Source: Dioscorea cayenensis subsp. rotundata
Lineage: Eukaryota; Streptophyta; Magnoliopsida; Dioscoreales; Dioscoreaceae
Direction of reading: 5' to 3'
Length of the DNA: 64,000 nucleotides
NCBI RefSeq assembly: GCF_009730915.1
Contig: NC_052487.1
Location: 1,550,001-1,614,000, forward strand
Positions within the stretch are counted from its first letter, which is position 1; each line of letters begins with the position of its first letter. The notes below the pieces were generated by a model that did not search any database, was not told the DNA's origin, and saw only the letters and a list, made by a program, of their open reading frames with translations. The translations under genes and the position numbers were made by a program. This document shows positions 1 through 15,642 of this stretch, in pieces.

Positions 1-1480
1 AATCCTCATCATGCTTATTTATACCCCGACTGCTTACAGGCTGCTTGCGGGCGTAAGGACGTGGCCGTAAGAAAGCTGGAGTAGATAGTCGCAAGTCTTA
101 CAGGACCACTTATTGCCGTAAGTCATATCCGTAAGGTCTTCTATTTATGTTATAGTCTAGCTTACGACCGTAAAAGTTAGACCATAAACTTCACTGAGTT
201 GCTTCTTGAGACTACCCTTATAGGCATATGCTGTGGTGATAAACTCTTCTGGATGGTCTTTATGGGCCATGCCCGTAAGGTCCTCTGACTTGGCTTTGAA
301 TCCCCTTTTACGGGCATAAGCATGCCCACAAGAAGTGGCGGAAGCAGAACTAAAATTAAGGGGGTGCTGAATTTAAATTTTAAATTTTTTTAAATATTAA
401 ATAGTTTTGTTAATTCAAACTTGAGATTATAATAATCAATATTTTAAAAATATAAAATATATACCCATCAAAAAAATTTGGTTTATGTGTAAAACCTCTA
501 TCATATCTACATAATTAGCAATTAACTCAATTAGTTAAACACTAAATTAATAACTACTGCAATTACAAAACAACTTTAAACATATTCATATATAAGTCAA
601 TTATTAAATATAACAATTATTCAACAAATAATCTAATGAATAAATAAAATTTTCATAACAATTAATCACAACAAGTATATAACATTTTTTCACAATAATT
701 TTCATAAAACAAACAAGAAAAAAAAAGGATAAATCCCTATAATGAAAATAAAACATAAGGAGATATTTGATGAAAGAGAAAAAACTCACCAATCCATGAG
801 ATATGCAATATTTTTTATTTTAGAGATTTTGCGATAGCAATTGCATTTTTTATGATTATATTTTTATTTTTATTTTTATATTAATATCCTAAATATTGAT
901 AATTATGTATTGATAAGTTCAATATAAAAAAAAAATCTATATATAAAGTTTAAAAACAAAAATATTTGAGGATTTATATTTGGCTAGCCAAATTATTTAC
1001 TATCACTCACCATCAAATTTATTTAATATAGTAATTTTATAATTTTTATTTAATTTATTTTAAATAATATGAGGTAGAATATAAAAAATAAAAATAAAAA
1101 TAGCATTTTTCATATGAATTATAATGATTAATAGTTTAATTATATATAGGGGGATGCTAAAGCACCCCCTTAACCCCCCTAACTCCACCAGGTGCGATAG
1201 GGTCGTCTGGAATTGACTCAAAACCGTAAAGTTGGCTGTAAGATGCCTGTAAGGCACCCGATTTAGCCTTGTCTTTGTTTAAATGATGCCAAAAGAGCTC
1301 CAATTTCATCGTTTGAGGTCTGAAATGTTTCTTTTTGCTCTCTCTCATCTTGAAGTGCTGCCGTAAGCAGGTTAATGCGAAACACACTAGATTTAGTACT
1401 AAATTCCATAATATGAGTCTAATACATGCTGAATGAGTATACAAATTGGTATAAAATAAATGCATATTGCACACTCTTCA
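1..1480 (+). mobile_element. LTR-type repeat, right part, with a nested element
   Basis: Bases 1-332 and about 1193-1480 match the last 580 bases of the LTR at 55575-57894 in order, including the repeated CGTAAGG-like words and the closing TTGCACACTCTTCA (TTGTACACTCATCA in the other copy). The two matching parts are separated by an insertion (see 333-1192). The left end lies outside the window. No primer-binding site is evident just after 1480, so this is a solo LTR or the end of a 3' LTR. It is an old, broken relic; the family was not identified. Confidence 0.6.
333..1192. mobile_element. TIR-like non-autonomous element nested in the LTR
   Basis: The boundaries come from comparing the interrupted LTR with the uninterrupted copy near 57630-57655. 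The ends look like imperfect inverted repeats: the left starts GTGGCGGAAGCAG and contains TTAAGGGGGTGCT, and the right end, read on the minus strand, starts CTGGTGGAG and contains the same 13-mer. The interior is about 75-80% A+T and has no supported reading frame. A target duplication was not clear, so the superfamily is open. It resembles a MITE or a small deletion derivative of a DNA transposon. Confidence 0.5.
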
Positions 1481-3168
1481 ATTATCTGCTTTTTTTAATT
1501 GTAATATCCCTAAAATTGTTTTAAAGGTTTTAAATTAGAGAATGCATAGTTTTATAGACCACATATCCATACATATACTTTCTGCACATACAATTGGATT
1601 TGATTTAAGGCTTTTTAATCTATATTAGGCTAATAAAAATTGAAAACCATGTATAGGTTATTACTTAGTAAAAGGTCTTCGAGCTAATGGTATTGATTCC
1701 ATTAAAAAAAATGTCATATGAGAATTTTTACTGTCCACAATTCAAAAAGCATAAGATGTAGTGATGCCAAAAAATATTCTTGATTTAAGGAGTGAATTTG
1801 TAATTTAATCCTTGTGTTCATTATGCAAGTGTGCATGAACCTTATGACCAATTTCTATTGGTGCATATAACTTTGATACATGGCTTGTCCACTTTATAAT
1901 AATAATAAATAATAATAAATAATAATAAATAAATAAAGGTTGCTAGTACCAACACATGTTGAAGTTGATTTGCCTGACTAGGAATGGGCATGGAGCGGGG
2001 ACTCCCTGTCCTCCGTGGGAATCCGCCCCTTTTGGGGCAGGAAATCCCCGGTTCTCTCCCCCGCGGAGGTGGGTATGGAAAAAAAAATTCCTCTATCACT
2101 GTAGCGGGGTGGGGCCTGAGAGGGATCTCCCCGAAATTCTTTATATATATATATAATATAAATAAATAATATAATATAATAATAAAAAAAATTGAAAAAA
2201 TACCACCGATGACCATTTCAAATTTTCAACTCATATGACGGCTCATGTTGCTTTGTGCCTTAAGATTCACAACATTGACACTCAAAAACAATCACAACCC
2301 TTGGCTTAAATTTCACACAACTTTCACTTTCTTAATCTCTCACCAGCCTGGCAGGCATCACAAGACTCATCAAAATACAAAAGTAATAGAACCCTAATTT
2401 GAGTAAATTCTTCTGAAATCGCATCCAAGCCCCTGAATCCCTGATCTCCAAATCCTCAAAATCTTCTCATCTCTTCTCTATAATTTGATGTAATTCATCA
2501 AATGCTTTCACCGACTTCCAACAGAGTCCAGGCCACCTATTATTATTCTTCATCCTTATATGTTGTAGGTTATTGATTAATGGATTTTTTTGAAGCATTT
2601 ATGAGCAGAGGGACCAAAAAAATAAGAGAAAAGAAAATAAAGGGACTAATTTAGATATTATACACACAAATGTAATAATTAAGTTTTTTTTTTTTTAACA
2701 AAAAAAATTACTTCAATGGGTGGGTGGTTCAGAGATTTTAGAAAACTTGTGCAATGTATGTCAAAACGCACATTTATATATGTGCAAAATTCAGGGCATG
2801 GCAACTCGATGAGATTAATTCAGAGAAATATAAATGAGCTGGTATTTCAATTTATGAAATAATATTATGACATTTTTTTAACTCATGAAATAAAATATCT
2901 GTGTAGCGGTAACCCAAGTTCAATCCCAGAAGCATGCGTGAGAAATTAACTCTACACATGTGGATGAAAACACATGCAGCGCAGGTTGAGGGATTAACTT
3001 TGCAAAGGTTACATATTTCGGTAAAAAATAAAATGTTTCCTAATTCTATTACAGTGAGAGTGATAACAGAATCCAAATATAAGAGAAAAAAAAATGTTCT
3101 CAAGCACAACATTTCATTGCTTAATGATTATCTGTCAGGATTTCGGCAGTTAAAATGTGAAAAAATCA
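1481..3168. other. Intergenic, AT-rich, scattered repeat scraps
   Basis: No gene is supported. About 1980-2140 is a GC-rich island (runs of GGGG and CCCC) that looks like part of a dispersed repeat, bordered by AATAAT runs at 1900-1937. Around 2905-2935 a tRNA-like B box (GTTCAATCCC) suggests a SINE scrap. The last bases would hold the 3' UTR of the MAP kinase gene. Confidence 0.5.
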
Positions 3169-7387
<4,219 letters not shown>

Positions 7388-7508
7388 AAATCACGGCGAG
7401 ATGCGGCATTGCCAGCTCCTTCAGCCCCTCTCCACTTGGCCTGCCATCTTCTTCCTCTCTTCCTCTCTCCCTCGCTGACCATGCGAGTCCAGCGTTCAGA
7501 CAAGACGG

Positions 7509-7509
7509 C

Positions 7510-7548
<39 letters not shown>
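7509..7548. repeat. (GA)n microsatellite in MAPK 5' leader
   Basis: An almost pure GA run of about 40 bases lies 120-160 bp upstream of the MAPK start codon, so it is probably in the 5' UTR or core promoter. GA/CT runs are known binding sites for plant BPC (GAGA-binding) proteins; a role here is inference. Confidence 0.85.
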
Positions 7549-7550
<2 letters not shown>

Positions 7551-8778
7551 GAAGGACTAAATAAAAAATTGGCAGTTTTATTATTTAGACCTTGAAAAGA
7601 TATAATATTATTTATTAGTTCCTTTTTTTTTTGGTAGTTGATAGATGTAACTTAAAAAATTAATAGTAATTTATTCATGAGCTTTATTAAAGCATATCAT
7701 TAACAGTAATAGTTTGTCTCCTTTAATTAATGTCAACAAATTTTTTCTTTGTTAAAAAAGAGCTGTTGAACTGTATAATTTACTTTTGATCCTTGGGCGA
7801 GTCTTTGAGATTTTATTTTTTTAATTAAAATTTGTATTTTTGAATATATTGAAAATTTTCTATCATTGAAGAAGATAATTTTGATGATTTTTTTTTAAAT
7901 TATTGTGTAAACTATCTTTAATTAATGATGATGGGCTATAATATAGCACATGATTTCTTTTATCCAACCAAAACACCATGAGAAAGTTATTTGTTACTCC
8001 CTCTTAAAGATCATGTTATTTATTACTCTCTTAGATTTTTTTACTTTAAAACTTATTTTAGAATTTTTTTTACATGTCTATTTAAAAATTTTATGTAGTA
8101 TTAAATAATTATTTTTAAAATTTATTTTTTATATGTAATGTACTTCTATAACTTCATTTAATTATAATTTTTTACTAAACCTATGAAGTATTAAATCATA
8201 TTTAACTATGTTTACAATTCATTTTTTTCAACAGTATAAACATTTTTTTCAATATTATTTGAAATGTGTTTTTATAAAACAACATTTTCAGACTAAAATT
8301 TTATTTGGATAAAAAAACTGAATTTTTAAATTGAAGAACTAATTAAAATAAGAAAAATTAAAAAGACCGAAGAGAGCAAACCTTATCCTGTTGAATTGTC
8401 CATAGCCTGAAATTGTGAAGCACCCAATCAATGAACTTTCACAACATAATGTGAATAAACAAATAGGTTCATTTTTCAATACACATATCACTATATATAT
8501 ATTAATATATGGAATAACTTAAAAGCCATTAATGCAAGTAAATCAAGTGAGACAAAAGCATCAGAAACTTTAGATACTGTTTTGTTTATAGTTCAAACAA
8601 GCCTGCATGGGTATTAGACTTTACAAAATTGGGCACAAGAGAATCCTGATATTTGCTACAAAATGGATTCAAGAATGCACTTTGAGAGTCTCTTCTGAGA
8701 TGCAGGTTGTCAAAAGTAAAAGTCCCTCAAACTTGAGCATTATCTCTGTTAACTTGTATTCCTCCAGAATGAAGTGTG
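7549..8778. other. MAPK upstream region and WEE1 3' flank
   Basis: AT-rich, with no reading frame of note. It must hold the MAPK promoter and the WEE1 3' UTR, since both genes run on the minus strand. I see no transposon boundaries. Confidence 0.5.
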
Positions 8779-11700
8779 TCAGTTTGTGTTCCTGCATGTT
8801 TTCTCAAATATTGAATTTTCGATGATTTCCTTCGCCGACGGCCGCCTTTCCGGGTCAGGATCCATCATAGCCTGAAAGACAGATGAAATGATGCTTAGTG
8901 TTATGCATACTAATATATATCAGACCAGTTATTAGCATGGTTTGAAACTCAGTAGTGACTTCGAAGAAATTTATACCTTCAGTAAGATTTGAAACTGCAA
9001 AGAATATCCGGGAAGCAATGAGATCTTGCCCTCCCTGAGATTAGAGAATTGAGGACCGGAATCTGGCAATGGGGAACCTTTGACGAGCTCGTAGATTGTT
9101 GCACCCAAGGAGAAAATATCAACTTTGTCTAGGTGCTCATATTTGTCATTAAGCATCTCCAAGGGCATGTACCTTGAATCACCATCTTCAATGCGCAAAC
9201 TCCTATCCATAAGAGTTGCACAACCAAAATCACCTAGTTTATAGATGCCATTCTTTATATAAATATTCTCCGGCTTTACATCCATGTGAGCTATGCCATG
9301 TTCATGAATAAATTGCAGTGCTTTAGCTATCTGTCAATATATGAAGAATGAGAATTCATAGTTGGACGGTAGAACATTAAACATTGATTTGTGATATGGA
9401 TCTCTGGGCATTTGGAATGATATGATAAACCAAACTTTTGCCCATCATACTAATCTATAAATCGTGAAAACTCTCTTTAAGTTCTTAACCAATGTTTAGG
9501 ATTGGGTGAAATACTTTGGCACGTCTAACAAGTTGCAATATCATAAGTGGAAACAGATTTTTCCAATTACATGGCATGCACAATATGATACCAACTCAAT
9601 CACTGCGTGCATTCGGATATTAAAGTCTAATGCTTTGGAGTGTTAACCCAATGGTTTTTTTTTTAATTCCCATCTAAATAATAGATTAAAGTCTGATAAT
9701 CTACAAAACTGAAATGTGGTTGAACTAATGAATGAGATCATGTATAAATTAATCTATTGACAAAACACATTAGCAATTCTTAGATAATTATCAAACATAA
9801 GCAGAGATGATAGTGATGAAAACCTGATACAATGCTTGCAGGACTTCTGCACCTCTGGGCACATAACCTCCGTTAATATATAAGCTCTGATCGCAAAGTT
9901 CCATTTGAATGTAAAGTTGATCATTTTCGAACCAGGAAGTGTAATATCCGACTATATTTTCATGGGACCCTACAAGTGGAAATTTTAGCTCTTAGTAATG
10001 GAAAATATGGAAGAAAAGAGATAGAAATGACAGTGGAAAATTCCAAGTACCTAATGCTGCCAAAGCTTGAACCTCCATTAATGCACGCATCCTGAGAAGA
10101 CAGGTGGCATTTAAATGGATATGTTACAATTGGATACAAGCAATAAGAAAATTACCTTTCCATGTCATTGTGAAAGGGGTGTGTGTTACGCTTTACAGCA
10201 TACAAGCAGCCATCTATTCTCTTTAAAACTTTGAAGACTCGACTGAAGTTTCCTAATCCAATTTGCTGTAAAAAAAGATGTCAATTTATTTATCATAAAA
10301 AATAACATCGCGCAGTCAATGGTTAATGAGATGATGATACCTCAATCTCATGGAAATCAGTTCGATACCGTGAAAGTCCATCTCCACCAATTGTTGGAGA
10401 AAAACCTGCATCACAATTCTTTACTTAACAATGGCAAGTAAATGATGAGTGGCGAACATCCAACTTAGGATTGAAATGCCAGTTTGATACCTCCAGTAAA
10501 ACCAATAGGAAATTCTGTCAAAAATGAAGCTTCTATAATACATCGGGATGTCAAGTAATATCGAATAACTATGCTGTTTCTTGTAGAATGGGTGACCTAG
10601 TTCTACATTTCAACAAATAACTAAAAATACATGGCTATAGATATCTTTCTGTCAGCAATACCAAAGAAAACATTGGTAGCACCACAGTAAAACCTTTAAA
10701 TTTTGCAATAACATGAGAAACTTATACTCCCGTATGTGAATTTAAAGGAAAAAGACATTCTAATAAAAAGAGTGATGGCATGATTTGTGATTTGCTAACC
10801 AATGAATCTTTTACCTGCCAATTTTGATCTTCTGTCCCCAAAAAGTTCAAGGTCATTTGCTAAAGTAGGTTTCAGATATGGGTTTTTCACACATGGAGGA
10901 GGCATCACCCGACAGCGCAGAGCAACCGCAGATTGAGAAACATAGTTTGGCTTTTTTGGTTTTTCATATCTTGATGAATTGGCTTCCTCAGTTGTATCTG
11001 AGCCAAGAAGACCATTCTGAAGTTCTATAGTCTGCTGTGGGCATAACAGGCTGGGAGCCAGAGTTTTGCAAGGGGAGTTCTCTGACAAAAAAATATATAT
11101 ATTGCAACTCGTTTTTAAATATTTTAAGTAAAACAACAAAGCAAAGATATTAATGTTCCAACAGAAGAAAAAAAAAAAAAATTGACCCAAAACACTTCAA
11201 AACTAAATTCAATTTTCACTTCTTCAGCATTATCTTGCATTACTAGGTACAATGTGATCCATTCCTCCATCAAGATGGGGTGAAGGTGGAATGAAAGGAG
11301 AACTACAAGATTGAATTTGGAGACCCACAAAAATATAATAAAGGAAAGGAACAACAACTGGAGACCCACATAAATATAACAAAGGCAAGGAACAACAACA
11401 ACAATAACTGGTTCTATTACATCCAATGCAAGCCACCAAGGTTCATCCAAGCATAAGCTATCCCATGAACACCAAATGAAAAACAGCAAATCACCAAAAA
11501 TACATTTAAAAACAAAATCCAACAGATGATTAGGCTTACCTTTCCTGTGCCTTTTAGTCCTGATCGATTTCTCAGGTGATTTGGGGCAAGCCAAATGCTC
11601 CTGAATCAACCAAAATGATCAACATTTGACAATGATATCTATACATATATAGAAAGAAAAATAGAACAGACGAGTATTCCAAGATGCCACCTTTTACCTT

Positions 11701-12087
11701 ATTGAACTCGAAATCGCTCAAAATCTGCTGCCCATCCGGCGTTATATAATCAGGTGTGCTGAAGAAAAAAACACCCAAAAATCACAACTTTCCGAGAAAA
11801 AAAACAAAGAAATAAGAGAATAACAAGCAAACATCAAGGTCGGAAGCTCACCAGAAGAAATCTTGGCTGAGGATGCAATCCCCATCCTCGGCATCGGGGC
11901 CCAAAGGGAGTGAGTTCTCCGTAGCTTCGATTGGCTTCTGCAAACGAGATGGCTGCTCGAAGGGAAGCAGCGTCACTTGCTTGAGCTGGAGACCGAGATT
12001 CCCAGCTGGCGATGTCTTCTCCGCCGCCATCGCCACCGCCGGAGAGCCTCTTCGTTGCCCTTTCGCTTCGATCTTTTGGCTCATCAT
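8779..12087 (-). CDS. WEE1: WEE1 protein kinase
   Basis: Plant WEE1, the nuclear kinase that puts the inhibitory phosphate on the CDK glycine-loop tyrosine and acts in DNA-damage and replication checkpoints. It is 477 aa in 10 exons: 12087-11852, 11758-11698, 11600-11540, 11081-10815, 10405-10341, 10265-10156, 10091-10051, 9969-9824, 9330-8977, 8871-8779. All phases agree. The N-terminal regulatory half carries the plant WEE1 signature SQDFF-CTPDYITPDGQQIL across exons 1-2. The kinase domain starts near residue 231 (QIGLGNFSRVFK), with YAVKR, the WEE1-type HMDVKPENI (H344-M345-D346 in place of HRD), DFG at 363-365, and DPDPERRPSA near the end. The ATG at 12087 was chosen over one at 12165 because the longer frame only adds translation of an AT repeat (IYIYIY). 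Length is close to Arabidopsis WEE1 (500 aa). Confidence 0.96.
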
Positions 12088-12110
12088 CGATGCTGATTGA
12101 TGCTCAATAT

Positions 12111-12112
<2 letters not shown>

Positions 12113-12155
<43 letters not shown>
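12113..12155. repeat. (TA)n microsatellite in WEE1 leader
   Basis: About 43 bases of alternating T and A, beginning some 25 bp upstream of the WEE1 start codon. It is likely within or next to the 5' UTR and is a probable length polymorphism. Confidence 0.9.
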
Positions 12156-12158
<3 letters not shown>

Positions 12159-12184
12159 ACTTCAAATTAAAATCATTGTTTGAG

Positions 12185-12220
12185 TTGGCGGGAGAAATAA
12201 GCTTTTTTGAATTTTGGCGC
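12185..12220 (-). promoter_or_regulatory. Two E2F-like sites upstream of WEE1
   Basis: TTGGCGGG (12185-12192) and TTTGGCGC (12213-12220) match the E2F consensus TTTSSCGC closely or exactly. They lie about 100-135 bp upstream of the WEE1 ATG. WEE1 is an S-phase/checkpoint gene, so E2F control would make sense. The match is seen; the function is inferred. Confidence 0.55.
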
Positions 12221-13976
12221 TTATATATATTAATGTCAAATCTTTGGCCTTTAATTCCAGCCTTTTTTTTTATTAAGATTTATTTGTCGCCATTATGAAA
12301 TTATATTTTCCTTTTTTAAAATATGAAATTCTTGTTAAAATTAAATAGGTGTCACCATCGCTACAAAAAGATAATTTTTATTTTATAATTAGTCATAGTG
12401 TGTATCCATCTAATATAAATAGAATAGGAATTTTTTTTATTTTTTTTTTGGGTTGAACTTGCAACAATTCAATTCAACCATTTATAAGAAAGAAATTATA
12501 CTTTACTTTTTTTTATGGATTAGTTTTTATAAACTAGCTTCTAAACTGCTCTTTTACATTTAGAACTTGGTCAACTATTCATCTTTGTTCAATGTCCTAA
12601 GCACTACAACTATCCTGAAGGAGGTTTAGCATCCTGAAGTGATAACAAATTCTTATGTTTGAATGGTTTAAGAAACCTTGTCTCGTGTAATCTGTTAAGC
12701 CACTTGGATCGAAAAGAATAATCGAATTTTTTCTTGTATAACTTATTCACATTATTCATTTATTTACAAGATCCATTATATGCTTAATGGATGGATAAAT
12801 GGACCAAATTCTCAAAAAGCCAAATTAAAAAAAGCTCTCCTGGTTATTAGAGAGTTCATTTCTCCTGGTTCTAAAACCATGAAATACACTGATTTCAACC
12901 TATCATATTCTGACACATGTCCCATGTGATGTTATTATATTTTTTCTATTTGTGATTATAGAAGTCTTAGTTGTCTATTGTTATCGTTGGTTGACAAAGA
13001 TGTCGGCTTTTTCGTTCTTCTCTTGTTGTCCATTGTTATTGTGTTAGTTATTCTCCACGTTCTTCTCCTGTTGTTCATTGTTATTGTGTTAGTTATTCTG
13101 TTTTGCACTTATATATATATTAAAATAGAATTTGCAAATCAAGCACTAGCAGGACCTACCAATAAAATTATAATAATGTCAATGAGTGTGAACAATTTCT
13201 GACGTATAACACAACCAAGACACTGATACTAGAAATAATTTTCACAAAAGCAATTAACATCAAGTGCCAAACACATCACATAGTGATCTTTCTTGAAAGC
13301 AAAACAAAAGCATACAGCCATTGAGTCATCCTGTATTTTATTTTCTTTTTGAAGTTTCAAGAAGGAAATCTGTAAAAGTAGGGCTTGAAGACATGTGAAT
13401 ATATGTCAAAAGAGAGTGCAAAGAAGATATATATGAAAGGAGCCAAAAACAAATTAAATTCTTAATTACAAGCAAAAAAACAAATGATAAACATCTAAAA
13501 AGAAGATTTTTGAGGCTTAATTACAAATCAATAAGAATAATTACTTCATAAGCAATGATAAACTAATGCATCTGAAAAATATATTATGCCAATGTATGTT
13601 TCTCAAATTGTAAACAAGAAAGATTACAAATCAATCCAACAACAAAGAATGAAGAGAGAGTAAAATGGTGCAACTGAATTGAAGTTTTCACAACTAGAAA
13701 TTCACAAAAGAAGAAGCTTTACAAGAAACAATCACAAAGCCTTACCTCCTGGCTCCTCACTCCCCTGTGGTAAATCAACTAATAAGCAAAAATGCCAAAA
13801 ATGAAATTGGAAAGGTACACTAACCTGTGTTTCCTATGTCTCCGAAATAAATATGAATCCAAAAATGAAGACAAAAGATTGAAGAGAGTATGCAAATCAA
13901 TTAAGTTTTATGTTTTCACAACTAGAAATCATAAAAACCGAAACTTTACAAGTAATTGGTCACAGTGCCTTATTTC
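12221..13976. other. Intergenic between WEE1 and PPR 3' end
   Basis: No gene seen. It holds a two-copy 45-bp tandem repeat (13014-13058, 13059-13103). A diverged duplication (about 13590-13745 and 13835-13985) shares words such as TTTTCACAACTAGAAAT and CTTTACAAG; its second copy runs into the end of the PPR reading frame. Confidence 0.5.
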
Positions 13977-15434
13977 CTAGTGAGCTTTCCATTTTCTTAG
14001 AAGATGATCATAAACACCACCCTTTTTCACTTTCAAGAGACTACTCTTAAGCTTAGAAAGTGTCGAAGAATTCAACTTTATACCCTTATCGATCATATCC
14101 TCCGCATATTTGCAAGCCTCGGGAAGCTTATCAAGATCTCGCAACTTCGCAATCAACATATTCGCACTCTCCTCCAATGGCACCAAATCATTTGTGACCA
14201 TGCATTTCCACACCTTCACTCCCATCTCCCAATCACCATTGTCCAAGAATATCCTAATGCCACAATGGCAATTCTCCGTGCTCGGGCAGCACTCATTCTT
14301 CACCATCTCATTGAAAATCACTGAGGCTTCTCTGAGTTTCCTGCTCTTAAGCAAGAATTGAAGCAACACATTGTAAGTCTGAGAATCCGGGAATGCACCA
14401 AAGATCACCATTTCATCAAGCAACTGCAGGGCAATGTCCATCTTGTTGTGATAACACTGCAATGAGATCATGGAGTTGAACATTGGAGTGTCCGGAAGGC
14501 AGCCATTGCGTCCTATGAGAGTGTCCCACAATGACAGCGCGCCGCGGGCGTCGTGCTGCTTGAAGAACTCATCGAGCGCGGTTCGGAAGAATTTGATCCC
14601 CGGGAAGCATCGTTTCTCTCTCAAGATCTTCAGGAAGCTCAGAGCTTCATCCGGGCCGCCAGGTGCGCGGATGAGGTTTGATAAGAAGGAATCATATGCA
14701 GGGATGTTGGAAGGTTCCCAACCGAGCGCGGTGATCATTTCGCCGAACACCTCGCGTGCAGATGAGAGGTTGTTCTCGTACTCACAGCCTTCGAGGAGAA
14801 TCGCGTAGGAATCGGCGTCGGGGTGGATTTGGGAGCGGAGTCGGGAGAGAAAGTCGCGGGCTTGGGTGGAGAGACGTTCACGGCAAAGGGCGGAGAGAAG
14901 GGAGTTGAGAGCCGGGGGGTCGTGGGGGAGATCGTAGCGAGGCATGGCGTTGAAAGCGGCGAGGGCGTCAAGGGGGAGGTCGGTGGCAGCGTAGGAGGAG
15001 AAGATGGAGGCGAAGGTGGCGAGGGAAAGGAGGCGGTGGTTGTGCATGGACCGGACGGTGTCCCACATGGCTTCGAAGTGGAGGGATTTCCCGAGGAGAT
15101 CGACGACGAGGTTCCAGGAGTAGGGGGAGTGTTGGTGAGGCCGGGGGAGGAGATGGCCGGCCCAGCGAAAGAAGGTGACGGCAGCGTCAGGGTGGGAGTA
15201 GGAGAGCTTGAGGACGGCCTCTACATCGTCGGGAGAAAGCGCGCGCACGCCGGAGTCATCGAGTGCGCGCTCGATCGAGGAGATGGGAGCTGTGGCGAGT
15301 ATCTCGCAGAGGAGACGCGTCATCGGTGGGAGCTTCGGGGTCTCGAGGTAGCTCGGGAATCTCCGGCGCTTCGCCGGTTCCGACGACGCCACCGCCGACG
15401 TCTTCTCGATCGAACGCTTCCGATGAGACGCCAT
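13977..15434 (-). CDS. P-class pentatricopeptide repeat protein
   Basis: Intronless gene of 485 aa. PPR proteins bind organelle RNA as alpha-solenoids and act in processing, stability or translation. The N-terminus is basic and Ser/Arg-rich (RKRSIEKTSAV, PAKRRRF), compatible with an organelle or nuclear signal; the target is not clear. From about residue 75 onward there are degenerate 35-aa motifs of P type, e.g. SPYSWNLVVDLLGK, PDADSYAILLEGCEYEN, PDTPMFNSMISLQCYHNK, PDSQTYNVLLQFLLKSRK. No E or DYW domain follows, so an RNA-editing role is unlikely. The start at 15434 is followed at once by the conserved reading frame. GC content rises strongly in the 5' half (codon third positions), unlike neighbouring genes. 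It is head-to-head with the SLH gene, with 208 bp between start codons. I cannot name the orthologue. Confidence 0.92.
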   Translation of the reverse strand: MASHRKRSIEKTSAVASSEPAKRRRFPSYLETPKLPPMTRLLCEILATAPISSIERALDDSGVRALSPDDVEAVLKLSYSHPDAAVTFFRWAGHLLPRPHQHSPYSWNLVVDLLGKSLHFEAMWDTVRSMHNHRLLSLATFASIFSSYAATDLPLDALAAFNAMPRYDLPHDPPALNSLLSALCRERLSTQARDFLSRLRSQIHPDADSYAILLEGCEYENNLSSAREVFGEMITALGWEPSNIPAYDSFLSNLIRAPGGPDEALSFLKILREKRCFPGIKFFRTALDEFFKQHDARGALSLWDTLIGRNGCLPDTPMFNSMISLQCYHNKMDIALQLLDEMVIFGAFPDSQTYNVLLQFLLKSRKLREASVIFNEMVKNECCPSTENCHCGIRIFLDNGDWEMGVKVWKCMVTNDLVPLEESANMLIAKLRDLDKLPEACKYAEDMIDKGIKLNSSTLSKLKSSLLKVKKGGVYDHLLRKWKAH

Positions 15435-15642
15435 AGCTTGTCGCGAGGGAGACTGGGTGCCCTACTCTTTATTTCAACTTGGGGTTTTCCTGGATGAATC
15501 TCAACCTTAGATCTTGCCTCGTGATGGGATCCATCGCCTTTATCGCCGTCCATTCATCTTATTTGGGAAACCCATCGGCTATTGTTTCACTGTTTTTCTC
15601 TCACTCGATCTCGACGATGGAGCCCTAACCCCCGCGCAGGCG
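15435..15642. promoter_or_regulatory. Shared bidirectional promoter, PPR / SLH genes
   Basis: Only 208 bp separate the two divergent start codons, so both promoters and both 5' leaders must overlap or be extremely compact. No TATA box was recognised on either strand. Confidence 0.6.

Noticed and set aside
1956-2216. GC-rich small frames around 2.0-2.2 kb
   Set aside because: Low-complexity G/C runs, both strands open, no conserved protein; looks like a repeat fragment.
12088-12165. Longer WEE1 start at 12165
   Set aside because: Adds only IYIYIY-type translation of an AT microsatellite.
14823-15497. Long 224-codon open frame on the plus strand
   Set aside because: It is antisense to the GC-rich 5' half of the PPR gene and has Gly/Glu-rich composition typical of a shadow frame.
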